A stretch of DNA of 64,000 nucleotides from Gnetum montanum (GCA_015680685.1 MNCI01011336.1:187877-251876); one strand, 5' to 3'. Shown: positions 45,420 to 57,300, counted from the first letter of the stretch. Notes: generated by a model not told the origin, from the sequence alone. A program made the numbers and translations.

Positions 45420-47069
45420 TTAAATAGTGTTAAGAGGTGGAGGCTCCTAGGATGCTAAAGAACCTTTGCTAGGCTCTGGCACTTGTGGTTATGGTAGTGG
45501 CTAAGGCTAAGGATATTCTACCATGGTTGCTACTTCTGGTGAAAGATGGAAAGCATTTAGAAATGCTTTCATCTTCTCCTCCTTAGTCTATGGGTCATAC
45601 ACTGTTCACATAAATTTGCTAATGTGGGCTAGTACAAGGACATTACATTGACAAGGAATTGTCCAAAACAACTCCATAACATTGACAAATCACACCGTGA
45701 ATTATTTCCATTCAACATCGAATGTCTTTACTAGGTTCTATAGCTTGTGTTAGTTGTTCATTTGTTTGGATAGGTTCTTAGCAACTACTTGTTGATTTTG
45801 GAAACAAATCCTTAGAACTTGAAGCTTTGCATTGGCTATCTTCAACTTTTTCTTGGTCTCTTTATGATGCTTGAATTTAACCTTGTAAATGAGGTATGAG
45901 CTATTATCCTACTTTTCAAGCTCTATCTTTGGCCTCCTTGCTATCAGCATCATCAAGTTTGCATATCGAAGGTTGGCAAGTTTCATGTACTTCATCTCCT
46001 CTATCTACAACTCCTTTAGGAAGATTTCTGCATTGTTGTAGGCATTCAAGCTATTAAATATTGGCTACCATACATCATCTCTCTATTGGAGTTGTTGTAA
46101 GGCCTTATTCATCTTCACTTTAGCTAATTAAATTTCTTTTTCATTAACTTCCTTGGGGAGCCCTACCTAGTCCCTATAATGATTTTTCATTCTTTTGAAC
46201 TTCAGGGCTTTATTTTTCTAGGTGGCTACCTTGATGATTGTATTTTGGTGAAGCACTTAGACTTCCTTCATAGAGAGATTGCGATTTTTGGCTATCAACC
46301 TCCTCAAATCCAAGTTCACCTTAGCATGCTACTCTTGTTATTATCTCATAAATTTGACAATTTAATCTTTTTTCTTCTCAACATTACATAGGTGGTGAAT
46401 GTCCTTTTTGAGGACTAAGTTCTCCTTACAAACTTGCACCAATTCCTTATTAGTGTTAATGGGAACAGTTTTTGGTAAGGAGACATCAAAGACCACCATC
46501 TCCTTGGCATTCTTAGCCTACCTTAGATTGAGTTGAAGCTACAAGAAAGCTTCATATCTTAAGATGGCTTGGTTAAGAATGGCAAAGCTAGTGAGACAAG
46601 CTCTAAATTCTACAACCTTGGTAACCAACTAATGGTTCTTGGTGGTGGTTGCCTCTAGTTAGATGTTAGTAATGATGAGCTTTTCCTTTATCTTAGGTAG
46701 CTTTGACTAGGTAGCAATAATTTCTTCTGTGAGATCAAAGATGTTTGAAAGTGGTTACCTAATTTACACCAGTTGTTCTAATACCTCCTCATGTTGGGTT
46801 GTACTCAATTATGTACTTCCTACTCCTGCAAAAGCTTATACATCTCTAAGTGTAGCTATATTAGGCATGGTCATTGTAGGAGTGTTCAGTGCTTTGACCA
46901 CCTAATCCAGCGTCACTTCTACTATTGTTTCCTACTCATGATGTTGCATCACCAAGATAGTAGTCCCCTTGCCTTCCTCTAGGTGCACTAAGAAATTTGC
47001 AGTGTTCCCAATAAATTCTAGGAACTCTTGCCATCCAAGGATAGACACTGTAACTTCTTGGATTCTTGG
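45420..47069 (-). pseudogene. AthC: minus-strand fragment of the Athila third ORF
   Basis: On the minus strand the sequence reads QEVTVS...ILVMQHH, then helical stretches, LANLRYANLMMLIARRP (about 45960) and a proline-rich end near 45480. It aligns with AthA 26690-28250. It is cut at 47069 exactly where the AthD LTR starts, so AthD came later. No LTR was found at its left end. It may be the far part of AthE, which has the same orientation, but that is not shown. Confidence 0.65.
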
Positions 47070-47921
47070 TGATGAACCACCATTTGTGTCAACTGCGACA
47101 TTGGGTACATGAAATCGGGCCTACAACATTGCGTATGTAATGTCAGGGCCTAGATCAAACATCAGGGTATATTCCCTAAGTTTATAAATACTACACCTAG
47201 GATCCCATTTTAAGTAAGTTTTTTTTATCATTCTTAGTCAAAGTAGTGAAGCTCTTGCAATTTATTTTCCTTAGAGTTAGAATATTTTCTGAGTGCCCGC
47301 AGAAGGAGTCTAAAGTATGTATAGCTCTTTGTTCGAACATTGATGTACATGAGTGCAGTAATGTGATAGGAATAAAACAAACACTTTTGACAATCCTTAT
47401 AGCACTAAGAATAGCTTAATATTTTCTTTAATGAATCTAACTTTCTTATTCTTTACTTTAATGCATTTGATTAAGCAATTTATTTCTAACAATTAATGAA
47501 CACGAGCATGACCATTTCGAGCATTCATATAGTACTTAGTAACCTAGCAATGCTTAATTTTTGGTAGCCCAGTAGTGCTATATGTGTTCAAGATGTGTCC
47601 AAGAAATTGGGGTGGATACTTGTGTTAGGCTAGCTAGGCAATAGACATTAGTTTCAATCTACTCTATCCTTTATTCTTGTTGTACCTGATTACATCCATA
47701 AAACATAAAATGATAAAAATTCATATACCTCAGTTACACTTAAACTATACCCTTGAGCCTTACAAGTGTAGTTGGGAAGACAACAAATGTTCTCAACACT
47801 ATTTCACTTCCTAGAGGAACTAGTGTATGAGATAATTATAGGTCCATAGAATTTAACCAGATTGCATGTAATGCCTTAGTGATTTGTATGGTTGGGTGTA
47901 GGATAACCTCACCACTCATCA
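47070..47921 (+). repeat. 5' LTR of AthD (852 bp)
   Basis: Starts TGATGAACCACC, ends CACTCATCA. TATA TTTATAAATA at 47181-47190. R/U5 words GAGTTAGAATATTTTCTGAG and AACCTAGCAATGCTTAAT are shared with AthA. A PBS follows directly, so this is a 5' LTR. Confidence 0.8.
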
Positions 47922-47922
47922 T

Positions 47923-47940
47923 TGGCATCATTGTTAGGAA
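47923..47940 (+). other. Primer binding site of AthD
   Basis: TGGCATCATTGTTAGGAA aligns with the Athila-type Asp-tRNA site TGGCGCCGTTGCCGGGGA, with most differences being C-to-T or G-to-A. AthE has TGGCACCATTGTTGGGAA. Confidence 0.7.
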
Positions 47941-48079
47941 CCTTTTTGTTGTTTTGTGTGCTATCTAGGATCTAGTTAAAGTATTTAAATCATTGGAACA
48001 AACCTAAGAGTCATATCTTGTATTACAATTACTACATCAAATGCTTAGAGCACATTGTGATTTTTGTTTCTCTAATCGA

Positions 48080-50280
48080 CAATGTCTTCTTCTCATAGGA
48101 GTGCTTCTCCACCCAAGCTTGATAATGCTTGTCCATAAAATTCTTAACAATACCAAATTACATATATTCATCCTAATGAGTATGTTTTAAACTTTACCTT
48201 CATCTTACATCAGGATGAACAGTTGTGGTGGCATGACATGGAGGGAAACATTGTGTTGTCACCTGATTGTGCAAACCTTGCAATGCTCTATCAAATACTT
48301 GCATGATGTGTTCTTTAGGACTACCATGGAAAATATATCATGAAAGATGTCAATGCTAGGGATTATTATCCCACTAAAGCATAATGCCTACGAGATCAAC
48401 AGTTAGAGTAACGCTATGAACTTTTGAACGGAAAAGGACTTAACGATTCTCCATTCCTATTATACCAACAAGCTAGTGAGGATCTTCCACTTAATGAAGC
48501 TCCTCTCTTTAACATTGATGATGAATGTCAAAACTAGAATTTGCACTCCATAGTTCAGAATCTTGATTTTGGTAACAAGGGATCCAATGATAAAGTAGGA
48601 TTTAGAGGGGCAAGTCAAGATAGGGATGCAAGTAAGAAGCAAGATTATGACCATGGTCATGATCATAGAAGAGGCAGTAGAAAGCACTATGATGGTGTTG
48701 GTTCTCCTTCATCTTTCCCTTCATCATCATCATCATCTTCTGGCTCTGACCATGATCATAGAAGGTGAGATCGTGATGGTGGTGATTAAAATGAACGAAA
48801 TGACCAATGGGATTGTTGAGATAGGCAAGTTCAAAGATGTAGATGTTCAAGAGAAGCACATTGCTATAAAAAAAGGGGTAGTAGAGGGAATTGTATACAC
48901 CATTATCAAGGCCTCGATGAGCCTCTATTTTCTACTTGAAGTATGCTTAACATTGTAGAGGCTGTTAGAATTTGAACAAGGCATGTGAAAGATAGTCGGA
49001 TCAAACAATTAGACATGAACAATATCCATCGATTTGAAGAAGGATATAACTCTGATCCATAGAATTATCTTCAAGCTTTCCAAGATGCATGTGCCTTGCA
49101 AAACATAGAGAAAAAATGATAGAAACTATAGTTGTTTTCCTGGACACTCATCAAAGAAGAAGAGAACTAGTATCGGTCCTTAGAACCAGAATCTATCAGA
49201 TGATGGAGTACTATGCTTGAAATGTTCAATGATGAGTATCAAACATACTCCTAAGTTTCCAACTTAAGGAAGAAAATTCAAGGGTGAAAACATGAAGCAC
49301 ACGAACTTGGATGCTGCCATTAGCTGATACTATGCCTTGATGCACAAATGCCCTAGTCATGATTATTCTCAATTGGCTCAACTCCACCACATTGTAGATG
49401 GGCTTCGTAATGAAATGAGAAAACCCTTGGTGTATATGCCCAAGGGTGATTGTCAGAACTAACTATCTATCATGTACAAATATTAATAGAGTAGGTTACC
49501 AAAGAGAAGAATGAACTAAGAAAGAGAAAAAGTGTAGAGGAGTACAACCACGATCCTTCCATTCGTAAGCAGGAGATTTGATTCTGTGATAGTGAGAATG
49601 AATAGGTATTTAATAAAGGGATGCATAAAAAATCCTTGCCACTTTAACAATTCCAATCTAAACTTCTAATCAAGGTTTATCAATTAAGAGACTCCATGTA
49701 AAGTAAATTTTAAGTTGTCCTCAAAATTGCTGAAGAGTCCCAAAAACAAGGTAGTGATCATGAGCACAGGAGGCACAAAGAAGCTGTGCATATTACAAAG
49801 GTAAGGGTAAATTTGTTGTAATAAAAGAGGTTGCAGATAGTGAATTAGATGATGAACATGGATGTGATTTTTACTAGTATGAACATTCGAAGGGATGTTG
49901 CCCTATTGTGTCACATCTTCAGGAGTCTAGAATGTATGCCTTACATCCACAACTTACATAAAGGCAAACATGTAGGAGGTTACCATATCCTCAAGGTAAT
50001 CTTAGGTAGTTTCACAAACAACAATCATATTATCCAAGAAAATCTCCACTCCAAGTGTATGAATAGTACCAACAATGGTAGCAACCACAATCATGGACAC
50101 TTGCATCGCCAAGGCAATAATACCCTTACTAGTAGCTTAATCCATATGGTTACCATGTTCAGCAATCCATGTCTCCACATGACTCTTCTAGTCATGTTTC
50201 TCAATTATAGCCTTACTACCATCCTTCTAACTATTATCAAACTCCATCTCTACATGAAAGAAGGGATGCTACCCCCTATC
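48080..50280 (+). pseudogene. AthD gag, ending in a fusion to Tat RT
   Basis: HPNEYVLNFTFILHQDEQ and DMEGNIVLSP match AthE (FTFVLHQDEKL, DMEGNIML). A histidine/aspartate- and serine-rich part follows (48640-48770), then MLNIVEAVRI, IKQLDMNNIHRFEEGYN and YLQAFQDACALQNIE, a gypsy gag core. The last part, around DSSSH and YYHPSNYYQTPS, matches the AthE region near 58100. At about 50280 the sequence switches to Tat-type RT (YQANFIW). Many stops. Confidence 0.7.
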
Positions 50281-52000
50281 CTTATCAGGCTAATTTCATC
50301 TGGGTAGTTGATTACTCGGAATGGGTGTTTAACATAGTTGTAGTTTCTAAGAAAATGGGAGGAATAAAAATCTATATAGACTTCTGGGATCTGAACAAGG
50401 AAACAATCAAAGATGATTTCCCACTTCATAGTATCAATCAACTCATTGACACTATGGATGGTCATGCTCTATTATCCTTTATGGATGGTTTCTCTGGCTA
50501 CAAACAAATTCGCATCAACCTAGAGCATCAGTTAACAATAACCTTCATGATCCCAAGAAGAAATTTCTGTTATACTATGATGCCCTTTGGGCTCAAAAAT
50601 GCCAAAGCAACCTACTAGTAAGCCATGACATACATCTTTAGTGACTACATCTTAGAAACGCTAAACGATTACGTGGATGACATTGTGGTGAAATCTAAAG
50701 AAGCCTCTAATCATCCCAACAATCTAGGTGTAGTCCTCAAGTATTTCCAAATGCACGATTTATGCCTTAATCCAAAAACGTGTGTCTTTGGGGTGAGAAT
50801 CGAATGCATGTTAGGGTTTGTAGTATCGGAGGCTAGAATATGAGTGGACCCTGACATAGTCAAGGCCATCATTAACCTGGAACCACCTACAAATCTTAAG
50901 GAATTGCATGGGTTACAAGGTAGAGTACAGTTCATCAGAAGGTTTATAGGAAAGTTGACTGACAAGTTATACCCCATGCAACATCTATTGAAGAAATGGG
51001 TTAACTTCGAATGGATAACACAATGCCAAAAAGCCTTTAATGATCTGAAGAAAGACCTTTTGCACCTCCCAACTGTTTACCCACCACAAAGGAATAAAAC
51101 TGTCTTCATCTACCTTTCCACCTTGAACACATCTATCACAGCACTGTTATGTCAAAAATAGTATGACGGTTCTAAGATACCAGTGTACTACCTAATTCAT
51201 GCACTGATAGTGTATGAGGTGAAATACAATGAGGTGGAGAGAAACTGTCTTGCCTTAGTGTTTACATTGAAGAAGTGGAGATACTACCTGTTTCGTAGCA
51301 AGATTAACATTATTTGCAAGAGCAATACACTCTGGGCTATCACAAACAACCTGTATGAAAGTAGTAGGATAGCTTGGTGGAAAGCAATAACAATGGAATT
51401 TGATTTGCATTATGTGAGCCAATCATCGACGAAAGGTCAAGCTATAGCAACGTAACTTACAACCTCACCCATCGATGACTAAGCAATCATAGATCCCAAA
51501 TTCCCGAACGAGCATGTTAGCACTATCAACATCGTCCTATCGCATCTTGAAGCTACTTTGCATTTCGACAACACCTCGACTNGTCGTCCTATCGCATCTT
51601 GAAGCTACTTTGCATTTCGACAACACCTCGACTGCACGAGAGGATAGTGTAGCTGCTATCATTACATTCCCCTTTGGGTAAATGCAACCTTTTTCTTATC
51701 ATTTTGTGTTCCCTTGTACAAACAACATGGAAGAGTACAAAGGGTTACTCAAGGGCCTATTAGCAACCTGAGCATTAAGCATACAACACCTAGTGATTCG
51801 TGAAGATTCATAACTAGTTGTGAATCAAATCACCGAGGTCTACACCTGCAAGGCTATACACCTGCAACCCTACTACGACTTAGCGAAAATTTGACTCAAA
51901 CAATTTGTAACAATGGACATGCAACACATGCCATGCAATGAAAACACCATAGCAGATTCCTTAGCCACCCTAGCATTAAATGTTAAACATCTGATGCATG
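50281..52000 (+). pseudogene. TatC RT, RNase H and archaeal RNase H; integrase deleted
   Basis: RT: KETIKDDFPLHSINQLIDT, SFMDGFSGYKQI, FGLKNAKATY and YVDD near 50675. First RNase H region: VERNCLALVFTLKKWRYYLF. Second RNase H: NNMEEYKGLLKGLLAT, LVVNQITEVYTCKA, NTIADSLATLALN. The frame then goes into DNA repeats at about 52010, so integrase is missing. The copy is diverged from TatB but has the same order. A 50-base duplication at 51532-51633 is an assembly artefact. Confidence 0.8.
51532..51633. other. Scaffold join with duplicated 50-base overlap
   Basis: 51532-51581 and 51584-51633 are identical, separated by 'ng'. The two contig ends overlap and were not merged. Confidence 0.9.
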
Positions 52001-52019
52001 AAGTAGATAAGCATATGCC

Positions 52020-52570
52020 TACTATGACGTAAAACTAGAAAAGCTTCAGTAACATCCACTAGGACGTAAAACTGGCAAAGTTGAGCACACATCCGCTACG
52101 ACGTAAAACTGGTAAAGCTTGTCCACCATGACTATAGACTAACACAAATAGTCTGCTACTACTATAAACAGGCACAGACAGTCCGCTACAACTATAAATT
52201 GGCATAGACAATCCGTTACAACTATAAACTGGCACAGACAATTCACTACGACTATAAATTGGCATAGACAATCTGCTATGATTATAAACTAGCACAAAAA
52301 TTCTACTATGACTATAAACTAGCATAGATAATCTGCTATGACTATAAACTAGCATAGACCATCTGCTAAGATGCTAAACTAGCACAAGTAGTCTACTGGG
52401 ACCTTAAACTAGCTTATCCACCATCCGCTATGATGATAAACTAGCACAAGAGTATGTTGGGACTCTAAACAAGAACAGTGGTCTACTAGGACCTTAAAAT
52501 AGTGCACCACAATCTACTGAGACCTTAAACTAGCACATCATGGTCTACCAGGACCTTAAACTGGGTTTGC
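52020..52570 (+). repeat. TAAACT-core tandem repeats (TatC)
   Basis: About 16 units of 28-33 bases such as CCGCTACGACTATAAACTGG followed by CACAGACAGT. Both A and G variants of ACTATAAACT(A/G)GC occur. It corresponds to 18990-19390 in TatB but is longer. Confidence 0.85.
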
Positions 52571-53925
52571 GACACGTCCCCAGCATGCATCATGACTCAT
52601 CAAGCAAGCGAGTGTGCACAGTTCCAACATGGGGTGGGATGTTGGAGTTCCAGAATGTAGTTCACGATGCTAAGAAAACACCCTCTAGAATATATGCAAT
52701 GCCACTACTCTTGGTATCTTGCTGATCCTTTGGAGATGTCTTCTAACATCTTGTTGACCCTCTGGAGCTACCACCACCATGGCTCATCACCCTGGTAGTA
52801 GCTTCCCTAGTCAACGCATGCTGCTTGAGTCTTAGCAGTATTGTGGCCTAGCCACAGTGTTGCTATCCTCTAGCCCCCACCATCACCCAAGCCTAAAAGA
52901 TGTTTAGCTACTGGGTAACCCATCTGACAACTAAACTACATAATGTTTTCCTTGGGCCGGGATTCATGAGCATCTGCATTCACAATAACTCTTAGCCTCC
53001 TCAGTGCCAGCTCCTCCACACTTATGCTACCAAGGCCATTGCTAGCCTTCCTAGTTTGCACGTCACATACCTCAGAAACAATGTCCAGAGCTCCAGCAAT
53101 GTCCACAACAAGCAAGACCTTTGCCTTCGTTTTGCATCATGGTTGTTTCTTCTAGTTTTCTTTCTGTTGTTTTTTCAGGGTGCATACCAGAGGGGTGTTG
53201 GTCAGAGGTGCACTGTGCCATAGTAGCAGGACACTACATCGTTACAAGGTGGTCGTCTTGATTAGCTTGGCTACTTTAGAGTGCACATCCTGTCCTTCCC
53301 CTTAAACCCCTTTACCTTATTCCTTACACATGCAATCCACTCTCTCACCTCTTTTACAAGATTTTCTTGATACCTATAAAGTCCTCCCATATGCTTAACC
53401 ACAAAGTCCATGATGCGCCTAACATAGCTCACTGCATGGAAAACATCTATAGGTGGGTTAGAGCCCCATGTGGAAGTAACACAACTCATCCTAGGAAAGA
53501 AACACCTATCCTGAAACAACAAGGTTATTTGCAAATGTAAATGGCAAAATAGTAAAAGCAAAAGCGTAAAAGAGCAAAGCTTGCAAAAAAACGTGCCTAA
53601 AACAAATGGCACATAGGTTGTTTTGCAATCACCCTCTCTAAGCATTCCGACGAGGGGTCGAAGGTTAGAAAAAGTAAAGATGACCACGTAAACAACTCCC
53701 TCACAAGCATTCTAACGAGGGATTCTACTAAGTTTCATCTTTACCTTTTTCCTAAACCTGCTTCCCCCTGCTTAACCCTTCCCTTTTCCCTGCATAACCA
53801 ATCCAACACTCTCAAGCATAGTTAAGCAACATCTTGGTGATCACCGAAGAGCGATGTTAGCGTTTTTTCTTTCGTGGTGTTTCGTATTCTTTTTCGGCAT
53901 CTCTCGGGTCCATCCTCCAGACGTC
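52571..53925. other. TatC 3' region with a possible antisense exon
   Basis: Sense strand: a splice acceptor-like TTGTTTTTTCAG at 53167-53178 is shared with TatB. Minus strand: an open stretch 53515-53271 begins after a TTGTTTCAG acceptor-like end and reads GSNPPIDVFHAVSYVRRIMD, then REWIACVRNK. A preceding open piece (about 53690-53630) ends at a GAG^GTGATT donor-like site. This would be an intron-containing antisense gene in the place usual for Tat-clade antisense ORFs. Family unknown. Confidence 0.35.
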
Positions 53926-53941
53926 AACAAAGAGGGGCCAA
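53926..53941 (+). other. Polypurine tract of TatC
   Basis: AACAAAGAGGGGCCAA, one base different from the TatB tract, directly before TGAAACACC. Confidence 0.75.
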
Positions 53942-55726
53942 TGAAACACCCTAAATTTTCAAGGCATTCTTTCTTCACTAGGGTCCTGGAACTAAGGCAA
54001 ACATTTCCACAAATGTAGCCTCATGACCATTTGGCAGGAAATGGATGCTCTAAGTTTAGACTATCCAGTTTGAACAATTTAACTGGCTGATAGTTCACTC
54101 AAAAAGCATGCTAAGGGTTGTTGACGGTGCTCAAGATCAAAAAAATAGTTCGGCAAGTTTTCTAGTCAAGAAGTTTGCTACACTACTCTACGTTATGTAG
54201 TGTAGCAGGCCCTAAAAGATAGTTGCTCAGGCAACCAAACTGTTGCAAGACAAAGTGCTACGCTATGCAACGTAGCACGACGTAACAAAGGCAAAATAGA
54301 AAGGTCGAGCTTACCTAGTGATTCCAATTGCACTCGGCAAGCACTACGACCTTCAAAACTAGTTGTCTTGCTTAACTTCAAGTCCTTTAGCAAAGCTCCT
54401 CTTACTAGAAAAGTGGCAAATTAAGCAAAAAGCAAGCCATGCTGGTTGCTATGCTATGCTACGCTGCATAGCGTAGCATGGCATAGTGATGATGCAAGAA
54501 TGACAAAAGGTATCTCAAAATGCAGGATTAGTAAGTTCAAAAGCTTCATGTTGCAAAGAGAAAAGGTTGAAGATTGTCAGCATGATCTTTAAACAAACGT
54601 TTACAACTCAAATGAAAATCGTAGTTAAAGCTAGCTGATACGCTATGCTACACTACGTAGTGTAGCATAGCATAGCAAACATGTAGAACCAGCCAAAACA
54701 CTTCAAAGGCTTCTCGCACATGCAATTAACTCCAATGAAAATTTCTTCTTCGAATTGGTGCTACATTATGCTACGCTACATAGCGTAGCATAGTGTAGCA
54801 AGAAACTATGCTACACCAACATGCTATGCTCCACAGCGTAGCACAATGTAGTAGGTAGCTACGCTACATTAGTGTGCTTCACTCCTTGTCTACATTATTG
54901 GCACACCTGATCCCAACATCTCCAATTCCGACAACATAATTTTAGTGTGACAGGTTCATAACCGACTTTGCATGTTCATGTAGTATGGACACATCAACAT
55001 CTTGTGGGTCTAGGACACATGTCATCCAAGCCTCATTTCACGCATCCTTCTATTCCTATAAATACCCTGACAAGCAATGCTCGAAGGGTTGGCAAATATG
55101 CAATTCTGGTGTTTGGCAAAAATTTTAGCTTTTGGAAATTTGGTTGGCAAGCGTTGGAAAAATTAGGTTCACAAACTTTAGCAATTGTTGGTTAGAAAAT
55201 TTGTGCAAAGGGTGGGCAAAAAAAAACGCCCCGATTGGCAAATACAATTGGCAATTTGTTAACAAAATCGACAAGTTGGCTCTATAACATTGGCTCTTAA
55301 GTCCATGTTCAAGTGCATAGTTGGCTTACTTTGAATGTCCTAGTTACTTTTGGGATCTTTGTGCTTCCTAGTGTTGTGCAACCGATTGTATTCATCTTGA
55401 CAAAGTAAAGCCGTAATCTTGAAGCAATGCATTTCTTAACTCTAGTTCACTTTATTTTCCTACTTCTCATTGCATTCTATATTGTTTTTGCTTCCTCGCA
55501 TTTAATAATTATTATTTTACACTATAAGCATTATTTCCATATTCAATGTTTACATAAGGTTTAGTAACACTGACTAAGTTCCTGTCTAATTGACTAGACC
55601 ATTTAGGGCACCTTGCTTCTATTTTATCTAGCACGGCCCTCACACAAATTCAGGGTTAAGACTGTCTGACCGACAACCTCTTGGTGTTTCCAGCCACCAA
55701 TGTTTTCAGTCACCACACACGGTACA
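53942..55726 (+). repeat. 3' LTR of TatC
   Basis: Starts TGAAACACCCTAAATTTT as in TatA/TatB. U3 (54180-54880) holds palindromes of a different word (see separate entry). TATA CCTATAAATACC at about 55055-55066. The first possible end is CACGGTACA at 55726, matching the GGTACA ends of TatA and TatB. A second copy of the U5 end lies at 56290-56433, so the LTR may instead extend to 56433. Confidence 0.7.
54180..54880. repeat. Array of GCTACGCTA / TAGCGTAGC palindromes in the TatC LTR U3
   Basis: At least seven inverted repeats built from TATGCTACGCTA and its complement, e.g. 54455-54480 and 54764-54792. A perfect 30-base palindrome lies at 54642-54671 (arms GCTATGCTACACTAC / GTAGTGTAGCATAGC). 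The position in U3 equals that of the GCGTATACGC array in TatA and TatB. Confidence 0.85.
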
Positions 55727-56289
55727 TGGTGGCCCCATTGTAGCCCTGCACTACACAATATACCATAGCCTCCTTGTAGCCTTGCACTGTATAGTACACT
55801 ATAGCCCTATTGTAGACCTACAAAACACTACATAATAGATTGTGGTGGCCAACCCAGTAGGCATGGTTCATCGTGGCATGTGCCAAACTTCATAGCCTAA
55901 CATCACTAAGACTATGACCATGCTCCCACTATACCTGTTATACACTATGTACCTTCTAAAACCCTTTTGGAGTTAACTACGCTCCCAATTAGGGTGGTGT
56001 TCCATTTCTCTCTTCCATTTATAGCATTTTCTAGCATTTTTCTTGCATCTTTTCACATTGTTTTTCATGCATCATCATGCTACATTATGCTTGGATGGTA
56101 GTCTCTATGGGTTAATACTCTCATTTCGATTGAAACCCTTGGCTACCCTCACCCCCATTCCATGGCTATGCTTTACACTTAGCACCATGAAGCATCACTT
56201 TGACACTTAGTACCATTTCACATCACTTGCATTTGCATTTTGGCTAATCATGCCACCCCCTAGTTGCACCTATCTCCTCTATTGCAACT

Positions 56290-56433
56290 AGCAAAGTCCC
56301 TATTTGATCAACAAGACCATTTAGGGCACTTCACCTTCATTTCTAATAAGGCCCTTGTGCGGAGGCGAGGTTAAGGCTATGCATCCGTTTATCCCTTCGT
56401 GATTCCAACCATTGACATTTTCAATCATTACAG
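56290..56433 (+). repeat. Second copy of the TatC U5 end
   Basis: AGACCATTTAGGGCAC, the following GGCCC(T/A)..., and CAACCATTGACATTTTCAATCA match 55595-55715 (AGACCATTTAGGGCAC, CACCAATGTTTTCAGTCA). It ends CATTACA next to AthE RT. The sequence between (55727-56289) holds GCATTTT-type words like a U5 region. Either a tandem duplication in the LTR or a second truncated LTR. Confidence 0.55.
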
Positions 56434-57300
56434 TTATAACCACTATAACCATCCAGAAAGCTATAGTAATAATGCCATGCAATGGATTCCAACACTTTGT
56501 CCACAAATGACATTGGAAAATGGTCTTTGTAAGTCATCATATTCAATAGCTAAAAGTCTGTATAGACTCTTCAATTTTCTCCTTTCTTTGGTACAATAAT
56601 GAGTGGGCTAACTCACTCACTATCTATAATTAGGTAGATGAACCCTCCTTTAAGGAGTTGTTCAATCTCCTCTTTAACAATTTGCTTGAGTTTTAGGTTC
56701 AATAATCTTTATGGCTACTTTTTTGGTTTAATGGAGGAGCTTGTGTATATTTTTTGCTGAAATATCCAAGGATCAATCCTTGTTAGCTCATGATATGACA
56801 AGGAAAAGATTGTTGGCCATTTATTCACAACTTTCAACAACTTTTTTTTCTTTTTCAAAGCAAGTGTGGCATTGATAATTACTAACTTTCCGATGTTGAG
56901 AAATGCATGTTCCATTGTTGCCAATAGATCCTTTAACTTAAGGGGCTCTTGCTTGAAATTCTTAGGAATCTCCAAATCTCCCCAATCTATTTCAGTTTTT
57001 ACATCAGATAGTTGGTAATGAAGCTACTTCAATTTGTTCATGCTTTCAACATAGGAGCTAGTGAGGTTCTCAGCTAGTTCCATGCATAGTGTTGATCTAG
57101 CCTCATTATCTATTATTAGCCATTAGATACCCTCTTATTTGGTGTTTTTTGTGTACAAGCACCTTTGAATTTTTGTAGTTTCTACACATTGATTGCATGT
57201 TTGAACTGATGTGCCTTTGATGATCCATTGTCTTTGCTTGCAATGGAACCTTATGTCATAGTACATGATGCATGGAACTCTCTTCTTCTCTATGTCACCA
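56434..57300 (-). pseudogene. AthE RT N-terminal part, truncated
   Basis: After the linker with KKKKKLLKVVNKWPTIFSLS and YHELTRIDPWIFQQKI, the frame reads IVKEEIEQLLKGGFIY, SPLIIVPKKGEN, VYTDF, then DKVLESIAWHYYYSFLDGYS. This is RT up to the (F/Y)(L/S)DGYSGYN motif. The catalytic YxDD is beyond the break. Stops are frequent. Confidence 0.8.

Larger units (their letters stand above)
50281..56433 (+). mobile_element. TatC: Tat-type element without gag, protease or integrase
   Basis: RT and both RNase H domains (50281-52000), TAAACT repeats (52020-52570), 3' region, polypurine tract (53926-53941) and LTR from 53942. Its 5' part is replaced by Athila LTR-gag. The right end is either 55726 or about 56433, see the LTR entry. 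It lies against AthE RT on the right, probably as an insertion. Confidence 0.7.

Noticed and set aside
48460-48968. Met/Asp/His-rich frames on both strands near 48500-48960
   Set aside because: GAT/CAT-rich gag sequence reads open in several frames. The gag frame is identified by its match to AthE.
51532-51633. 50-base tandem duplication as a biological repeat
   Set aside because: It is interrupted by n and exact, as expected for unmerged contig overlap.
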